Below are positions 3,201 through 6,000 of a stretch of 6,000 bases of DNA, in pieces. The stretch covers positions 4,091 to 10,090 of the forward strand of contig DKIB01000028.1 in NCBI GenBank assembly GCA_002454015.1, written 5' to 3'. Each line of letters begins with the position of its first letter. Within the stretch, counting starts at the first letter, position 1. The notes beneath the pieces were generated by a model. It did not search any database and had not been told where the DNA came from. It saw only the letters and a program-made list of their open reading frames with translations. The translations under genes and the position numbers were made by a program. The DNA is from Proteobacteria bacterium UBA6729. Its GTDB lineage: Bacteria; Pseudomonadota; Gammaproteobacteria; Porifericomitales; Porifericomitaceae.

Positions 3201-6000
3201 AGAACCCCCCGGATAGCCTCAGGGGTACCACAATAGTATGGGGGGTGCCCTCAACCAGTCGGAGCCTCAGCGTAGCCGGGCTGGCTGCGCTCGGGGCAGC
3301 ATCTGTGCGCTGCAGTTCCACCGTCAGTGGAAATGGAGCCCCCGGATTATGATCCAACCACAGACGGTCAAGACGAACAACGGTACCCAACTTCCGAAAC
3401 ACGCCCGCGGGTAGCACCCTCAGTTGATTATGGTCCAGCCACAACTGGCTCACGATCAGGCGCTCAAAGACCCTGGCGGATAGCGTGGTCAGTTGGTTGT
3501 CAGACAGGTCCAGGCCGATACTGAGAGTCAATCCATAAAACACCTCCGCGGGCAAGGTCTCCAGCTGATTATGGGACAGATCCAGGATCTGCCTGACACT
3601 CAAGCCCGTAAACACTTCCGTATGCAACTCCCTCAGCTGATTATGGTTCAGCCGCAGGGCATCCACACGCAGGCCCGCAAATGCCCCCGCGGGCAGCATG
3701 GTCAGTTGATTATTGGACAGCCCCAGGTTGTCACCGAGGGTCAAGCCACGAAATACCCCCGCGGGCAAGGTCTCCAGTCGATTGTGCTCCAGCCGCAGAT
3801 TGCGACTGAGACTCAAGCCTGCAAACGCTTCCGCGGACAGCTCCCTCAGTTGATTATGATTCAGCCGCAACTCGTCCACAGTCAGGCCTGCAAACACCCC
3901 CGCGGGCAGCGTCTGCAGTTGATTATGGTTCAGCCGCAAGGCCTCCACACGCAGGCCCGCAAATGCCCCCGCGGGCAAGGTCTCCAACCGATTATCGGAC
4001 AGCTCCAGGATGCTGCAGGCTGCAGGGAAGTTCAAGCCCTCAAACGCCCCCACGGACAGCGTCTGCAGCCGATTATCAGACAGATCCAGGACGTTGCAAT
4101 GTGTTATGCTGCGGGGCATGAGGAGACGCAAGTCCGCAAACACCCCTGCGGGTAGTTCCCTCAGTTGATTGTGGCCCAGCCACAACCGGCTTGCAAGCAG
4201 GCCATCAAACACCCTGGCGGGCAGCGTCTGCAGTTGATTGTTTTCCAGTCGCAACTCGTCCACAGTCAGGCCCGCAAACACCCCTGCGGGCAGCGTCCGC
4301 AGTCGATTGTTTTCCAGTCGCAACTCGTCACTGAGGCGCAAGCCCGCAAACACCCCCACGGCCAGCGTGCTCAGTCGATTATTGTCCAGATTCAATGCCT
4401 TCAGACCCAGGCCCCGAAATATCCCCACAGGCAGCAGGGTCAATCGATTATTGTCCAGATTCAATACTCCAAGACTCAGGCCCGCAAACACTCCCACGGG
4501 TAGCGTGGTCAGTCGATTATTGTCCAGATACAGGGAGACCCCGGAATTCAAGCCATCAAACACCCCAATCGGTAGCGTCTCCAGTCGATTACGAGACAGC
4601 TCAATGGAGCCCCTTATACCCAAACCCTGAAAATCCCCCGCCTTCAATGTGGTGATATCACGCCCACTGAGGTCCATGGAGCCCCGGACATCTGCCAGCT
4701 GTTCAGCGGTGACATCTGCACAGTCAGAAACGCCGGGAACCCTTCCTGTAATCCAGTCCCGCACCTGCAGGGTCCGGTCACAGACCCCCTCATTGAGGGT
4801 AACCACCACCCTCGTTGACGAGCCCAGCGTATACCCGGCATCCGACTCAGGCAGGTCCAGCGTCACGGCAAACACCTCCCGGGGAGGCTCAACAACATCA
4901 TCATCCACAATGGGAATGACGATGTCGCTACTGCCGGTGCCTGCGGCTATCTGCAGACTGTTGCTGGCCGTATAATCTGCACCGTCTGCATCCTCGGTAT
5001 GCGGGTCTGGATCTGCACCCAGCGTGTAGCGAATCGTGAGTGGCGATGTGGATACCGGGCTGACACTCACGGTAATGACTGCAGCTGCACCCTCCCTGAC
5101 GGCAGGAACGGCCCGCACCAGTGCCACTACCGGAAGCACACTGGCAGTGAGGGTCACGGTATGCGTGCTGCTCCCTGCCAGGGTTGTATACCCCGCTCCG
5201 GACAACAGGGTCAGTGCCACGGTTTCCTCCGGCTCAGCCACTGTATCTGCCGTTACCAACAGTGGCAAACTCCCTCCGGCCCCATTGAGCTCCAGGGTGT
5301 AGGGGTTCACCCCCCTCACCGCTGCGCCAAATCTGTAATCTGCAGGGGTTGTTGCAGTACCTGCAACCTGGAATGTTACCGTCAGGCTGTCCCCTGTCTG
5401 CAGGGCCGGGGACACCGTTACTCCTGCTGTGTGGGTGCCCACCGACTCCGCCGCCGTGCTGGCTGCCGTGGTGAAACTCACCCGATAGGGATCCTGAAAC
5501 CGCACCGCTGTCATGGCCGGTGTGCCCGCATGCACCTTTGGCGGCAGGGCACCAAAGGCAAGGGTCACCCCCTCGCCGGACTCTGTCTGTGCATCTGCCA
5601 GTGCATACACCTGCACGATCTGTCGGGTTTGCCCTGCTGCAAACACCACGACGACACCGCTGTTCGGAGCCGCCTGATAATCCCCGGCTGTCGCCCCGCC
5701 AGTCAGGGTATGGGTCAGGGGGATGATGATCGGGGTCGCCGCTGCCGGGTCCAGCTGTAACCGTACCACGGCCCCTGCTCTGTTACAGCCGCCCCCGCTG
5801 ATCGCTGCCTCGCTACATTCCCGAGCCCTGTAGCTGGCAGCCCCGAAGGACAGCTCGCGCTCCTGAACCGGCACCAGCACCTGGTGGTTTGCCGCATCGC
5901 TTTGCACGGGTAGCGTCAGGCTGGCAACATTACCCGAACGATCCGTCAGACTCCCCCCATGCAGATGCAGGGCATCCGCCGCCCAGCTGATGCCATCATC
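1..6000 (-). CDS. Giant modular LRR / Calx-beta / SwmB-like surface protein, partial at both ends
   Basis: An open frame of 2000 codons crosses the entire window on the complement; a codon-by-codon pass found no in-frame TAA, TAG or TGA. Start and stop are outside, so no signal peptide, anchor or ribosome binding site can be judged. Domains in order: SwmB-like tail (residues 1-32), three Calx-beta-like domains (41-405), LRR N-cap (406-460), LRR array A (461-886), post-array domain (887-991), SwmB-like (992-1110), Calx-beta-like (1111-1236), N-cap (1237-1291), LRR array B (1292-1522), post-array domain (1523-1626), SwmB-like (1627-1740), Calx-beta-like (1741-1871), N-cap (1872-1926), LRR array C (1927 onward). 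I count only ten cysteines, in five local pairs, which fits an exported protein. Lysine is nearly absent. Known roles of these families point to extracellular protein or glycan recognition and adhesion; the ligand is unknown. No enzyme motif is visible. Certain: the frame and repeats. Inferred: surface location and adhesion. Confidence 0.95.
223..387 (-). other. LRR N-terminal cap C
   Basis: Residues 1872-1926: VCDRTLQVRDWIVAQLPAL, ADCAGVTAEQLAAI, then VELGGRGISALKAGDFEGL. Cysteines 1873 and 1893 again stand 20 apart. The sequence mixes features of cap A (RDWI, TAEQL, KAGDF) and cap B (VAQLPA, DCAGV, FEGL). Confidence 0.8.
388..780 (-). other. Calx-beta-like domain 5 (inter-array block B/C)
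   Basis: Residues 1741-1871. Elements: AAHQVLAPVLEVALALATLS, VNEGADAVLAVHVNPEPVSP, VVRYTLGTDADRNTDNADSA, DYTSGNSLQIAAGAG, DIVIPIVDDDVIEPPREVFT and the last strand AVTLHEG. In the acidic loop the DTDPHTDD of domain 4 is replaced by DADRNTDN, so net charge is lower. The rest follows domain 4 closely, including the leader VLAPVLEVAL. Confidence 0.8.
781..1122 (-). other. SwmB/Ig-like domain, copy 3 (complete)
   Basis: Residues 1627-1740. It begins TADDTAAAITSAAITSTPAR, then QSYAAGETIEVTLSFDKTVL, TGRPGLALRVGTAMREALYS, and EGDRDDDGISWAADALHLHG. Residues 1693-1718 are identical to residues 1058-1083 of copy 2. The final turn has RSDHAAILTL in place of RSGNAASLT, a loss of the usual turn glycine-asparagine. 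FDKTVLVD supplies one of the few lysines in the protein and is common to both complete copies. Confidence 0.6.
1123..1434 (-). other. Post-LRR beta domain, copy 2 (family not recognised)
   Basis: Residues 1523-1626, entered through the same DHNPGAPFPLTVEL junction as copy 1. It continues ERTEAALSAASPAALRLRLV, GTPFTITVPLRVSGGGGTLS, ITLAAGATASALFTVMGSG, TVSPGILPALPDSGLQLLGG and DPLVLFG. The phrase PAxLRLRLVEGTP is shared by both copies. Length is 104 residues against 105 in copy 1. The GGGG turn replaces GGF. It is always between an LRR array and an SwmB-like domain. Confidence 0.6.
1513..1574 (-). repeat. 62-bp LRR sequence shared almost exactly with array A
   Basis: This segment encodes RVEALRLNHNQL and flanking residues across a repeat boundary. 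It recurs in array A at 3916-3977 with one mismatch and at 3634-3695 with two (in the latter the reading is RVDALRLNHNQL). The copies are more than 2 kb apart and in different arrays. Confidence 0.85.
1765..2052 (-). repeat. 144-bp tandem duplication of a two-LRR block
   Basis: The blocks 1909-2052 and 1765-1908 each encode a pair of 24-residue repeats, an ELRLE type followed by a LVLSD type (residues 1317-1364 and 1365-1412). Aligning them by hand without gaps I count 21 differences in 144 bases, about 85% identity. Units 6 and 7 (1413-1460) continue with LSG/LSD-type repeats only, so the pair pattern stops there. Confidence 0.8.
2128..2292 (-). other. LRR N-terminal cap B
   Basis: Residues 1237-1291: VCDRTLQVREQIVAQLPAV, TDCAGVSTEQLVHL, then LDLGNRAVSTLRVGDFEGL. 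Cysteines 1238 and 1258 keep the 20-residue spacing. The first pseudo-repeat has RVGDF where cap A and cap C have KAGDF. At DNA level the CDRT region (around 2260-2300) is close to that of cap C (around 355-395). Confidence 0.8.
2293..2670 (-). other. Calx-beta-like domain 4 (inter-array block A/B)
   Basis: Residues 1111-1236, including a short leader VHHKVLAPVLEV. Key stretches are ATLSVNEGADAVIAVHVSP, LTVRYTLGTDTDPHTDDADS, ADYTSGSSLQIAAGAGRGD, IVIPITDDDVIEPFREVF and VVTLNEG. SVNEGAD plus the TDDDxxEPFREVFTVTL turn are the strongest Calx-beta marks. The loop TDTDPHTDDADSADY is very acidic and would be exposed. Only one such domain lies here, whereas three stand before array A. Confidence 0.8.
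2671..3027 (-). other. SwmB/Ig-like domain, copy 2 (complete)
   Basis: Residues 992-1110. Order of elements: VTSTPLRDQSYTAGEMIAVT, FFDKTVLVDTTTGQPGLALQ, MREARYVSGGRSTNTLVFRY, EGDRDDDGISWAAHALRLHG, SLTDRSGNAASLT. The plan (STP-xxxx-Y-xxGE-I-x-VTxxFxxxVxV-xGxPxLxLxVG, then LxFxYxVxxGDxDxDGIS) matches a beta domain of large bacterial surface proteins related to the SwmB/swm repeat and Ig-like families. The DRDDDG loop resembles a calcium-binding DxDxDG loop. The family name is from pattern memory; the fold class is more certain than the name. Confidence 0.6.
3028..3342 (-). other. Post-LRR beta domain, copy 1 (family not recognised)
   Basis: Residues 887-991 follow the last half LRR through the junction DHNPGAPF. 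Sequence elements: PLTVELQRTDAAPSAASPAT, LRLRLVEGTPHTIVVPLRL, SGGFLSSSATLTIPAGATVS, a His/Gly turn, VTISLGPLPALPGDY, and a closing DPLVLFG. Alternating hydrophobics indicate a small all-beta sandwich, which would act as the C-terminal cap of the solenoid and a link to the next domain. Segment GTPHTIVVPL and the middle turn differ from copy 2, where they read GTPFTITVPL and VMGSG. Confidence 0.6.
3343..4620 (-). repeat. LRR array A: 17 repeats plus terminal half repeat
   Basis: Residues 461-886. Repeat starts are 461, 485, 509, 532, 555, 579, 602, 625, 657, 684, 707, 730, 754, 778, 801, 825, 849, with a last half repeat from 872 ending in WLDHNPGAPF. Most units are 23 or 24 residues and follow LxLxxNxLxxLPxGVFxGL. 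Units 8 and 9 (32 and 27 residues) carry insertions with one cysteine each. The predicted fold is a curved solenoid with its concave beta face (LxLxx) available for a ligand. The variable positions on that face are mostly N, H, E, D and R (LNHN, LENN, LDNN, LSDN, WLGHN), so the surface would be polar and charged. Confidence 0.96.
3952..4128 (-). other. Two elongated, cysteine-bearing LRR units inside array A
   Basis: Residues 625-683. Unit 8 has an insertion (LLMPRSITH) before CNVLDLSDN, and unit 9 has NFPAA before CSILELSDN. Cysteines 635 and 662 occupy the same register, three residues before the first Leu of the LxL strand, in neighbouring turns. They would lie next to each other in the folded solenoid and could be disulphide-bonded or stack in the core. 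These are the only cysteines in any LRR array in the window. Confidence 0.75.
4621..4785 (-). other. LRR N-terminal cap A (two-cysteine CDRT module)
   Basis: Residues 406-460 begin VCDRTLQVRDWITG and continue VPGVSDCADVTAEQLADV, then a degenerate first repeat (MDLSGRDITTLKAGDFQGL). Cysteines at residues 407 and 427 are 20 apart and probably form a disulphide that closes the hydrophobic end of the solenoid, as cysteine-containing caps do in other extracellular LRR proteins. The helical middle (QVRDWI) and the AEQL stretch fit a short capping helix. The KAGDF variant of the usual PAGVF marks the first turn. Confidence 0.8.
4786..5136 (-). other. Calx-beta-like domain 3, immediately before LRR N-cap A
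   Basis: Residues 289-405. It contains AVREGAAAVITVSVSPVS, LTIRYTLGADPDP, GADYTASNSLQIAAG, DIVIPIVDDDVVEPPREVF and a closing AGYTLGSSTRVVVTLNEG. The VDDDxxEPPREVFxVTL stretch corresponds to the Calx-beta acidic turn D-D-x(3)-E-x(3)-E-x-F-x-V-x-L. The closing strand runs straight into the first N-cap cysteine with no linker, so this domain and the N-cap probably pack as one unit. Copies at 2293-2670 and 388-780 are clear paralogues. Confidence 0.8.
5137..5490 (-). other. Calx-beta-like domain 2
   Basis: Residues 171-288. Visible elements are YRVSFTTAAESVGTHTAGV (first strand pair, the ES replacing the usual SEG/NEG), LTVTFQVAGTATTPADY (the central G-TA-xxDY motif typical of Calx-beta repeats), LPLLVTADTVAEPEETVALTL (the strand, Asp and Pro-Glu-Glu cluster that in Calx-beta binds calcium or replaces it structurally), and a closing AGYTTLAGSSTHTVTL strand. 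The match is clearer than in domain 1. Like domain 1 it occurs only in the N-terminal block of this window. Confidence 0.7.
5491..5880 (-). other. Calx-beta-like domain 1, with a cysteine-pair insertion
   Basis: Residues 41-170. The pattern is that of a Calx-beta sandwich: a strand with alternating hydrophobics (VVRLQLDP), then GGATAGDYQAAP, VVVVFAAGQTRQIVQVYALAD, and an acidic turn before the strand GEGVTLAFG. The Calx-beta signature acids near ADAQTESGEG are less complete than in domain 3, so a generic bacterial Ig-like fold is possible. Two cysteines (residues 62 and 72) sit in a glycine-rich loop (AISGGG between them) and probably form a local disulphide. This domain has no counterpart in the two later inter-array blocks. 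Confidence 0.6.
5905..6000 (-). other. C-terminal tail of an SwmB/Ig-like domain (first copy, truncated by window edge)
   Basis: Residues 1-32 begin with DDGISWAADALHLHGGSLTD and continue RSGNVASLTLPV. This matches the last third of the two complete SwmB-like domains further along the protein, including the end of the Asp-rich loop and the HGGSLTDRS strand-turn. Its presence shows that the modular pattern continues upstream of the window. The linker that follows (about residues 33-40) ends in HQ, as in the third copy. Confidence 0.6.

Larger units (their letters stand above)
2293..4785 (-). repeat. Higher-order module 1 (831 residues): N-cap, array A, post-LRR, SwmB-like, Calx-beta
   Basis: Residues 406-1236 form one complete cassette. 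It is followed without linker by the next cassette, whose N-cap starts with the same VCDRTLQVR phrase. The array makes up 426 of the 831 residues; the inter-array part (887-1236) is 350 residues. Confidence 0.85.

Noticed and set aside
3550..3980. Palindromic CCCGCGGG tracts that could be taken for stem-loops or terminator halves.
   Set aside because: They encode LPAG in successive LRR units, have no T-run, and sit inside an open frame.
3493..4503. Long plus-strand open frames with repetitive Gln-rich translations (for example 3493-4155 and 4165-4503).
   Set aside because: They are exactly antisense, codon on codon, to LRR array A; their repeats are the reverse complement of the LRR units. 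The minus frame explains the periodicity, domain order and conserved residues.
5461..5520. In-frame ATG codons inside the gene (for example residue 163 near 5512) as possible starts.
   Set aside because: They fall within conserved beta domains or LRR units, with domain sequence continuing upstream of each; the true start is beyond position 6000.

Overview
The whole 6 kb window lies inside one very long minus-strand gene. Reading the complement from position 6000 down to position 1 in the frame that begins at 6000, I find no stop codon in 2000 consecutive codons. The gene enters and leaves the window open, so neither its start nor its stop is visible. There is no intergenic space, RNA gene, mobile element or credible promoter. 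Residue numbers below count from 1 at position 6000 (N-terminal side) to 2000 at position 1.

The product is a giant modular protein of extracellular type: leucine-rich repeat (LRR) arrays alternate with beta-sandwich domains. Layout N to C (right to left): the tail of a bacterial Ig/SwmB-like domain (6000-5905); three Calx-beta-like domains in a row (5880-4786); a two-cysteine LRR N-cap (4785-4621); LRR array A with 17 repeats and a terminal half repeat (4620-3343); a post-array beta domain of no family I can name (3342-3028); an SwmB-like domain (3027-2671); one Calx-beta-like domain (2670-2293); N-cap B (2292-2128); LRR array B with 9 repeats and a half repeat (2127-1435); a second post-array domain (1434-1123); SwmB-like (1122-781); Calx-beta-like (780-388); N-cap C (387-223); and the start of LRR array C (222-1), which runs out of the window.

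The protein is therefore a higher-order tandem repeat: N-cap, LRR array, post-array domain, SwmB-like, Calx-beta-like, then again N-cap. Two complete units are present, 831 and 635 residues long. Almost all of the difference is in the LRR arrays; the block between arrays is 350 and 349 residues. DNA comparisons of the copies suggest two regimes: LRR units copied recently by unequal crossover or conversion, and inter-array domains whose copies differ, in the best segment, only by synonymous changes.

Organism: GC is roughly 60% by eye, and lysine is very rare, with arginine used instead. LRR arrays of the NxLxxLPAGVFxGL type behind a CDRTxQVRD-type N-cap and mixed with Calx-beta and SwmB-like domains are, from memory, typical of large surface proteins of uncultivated marine or symbiont-associated proteobacteria. 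That placement is weak because it rests on recall. The likely role is adhesion or ligand recognition at the cell surface, with Calx-beta and Asp-rich loops as possible calcium-dependent spacers. Secretion signal, anchor and export system would lie outside this window.
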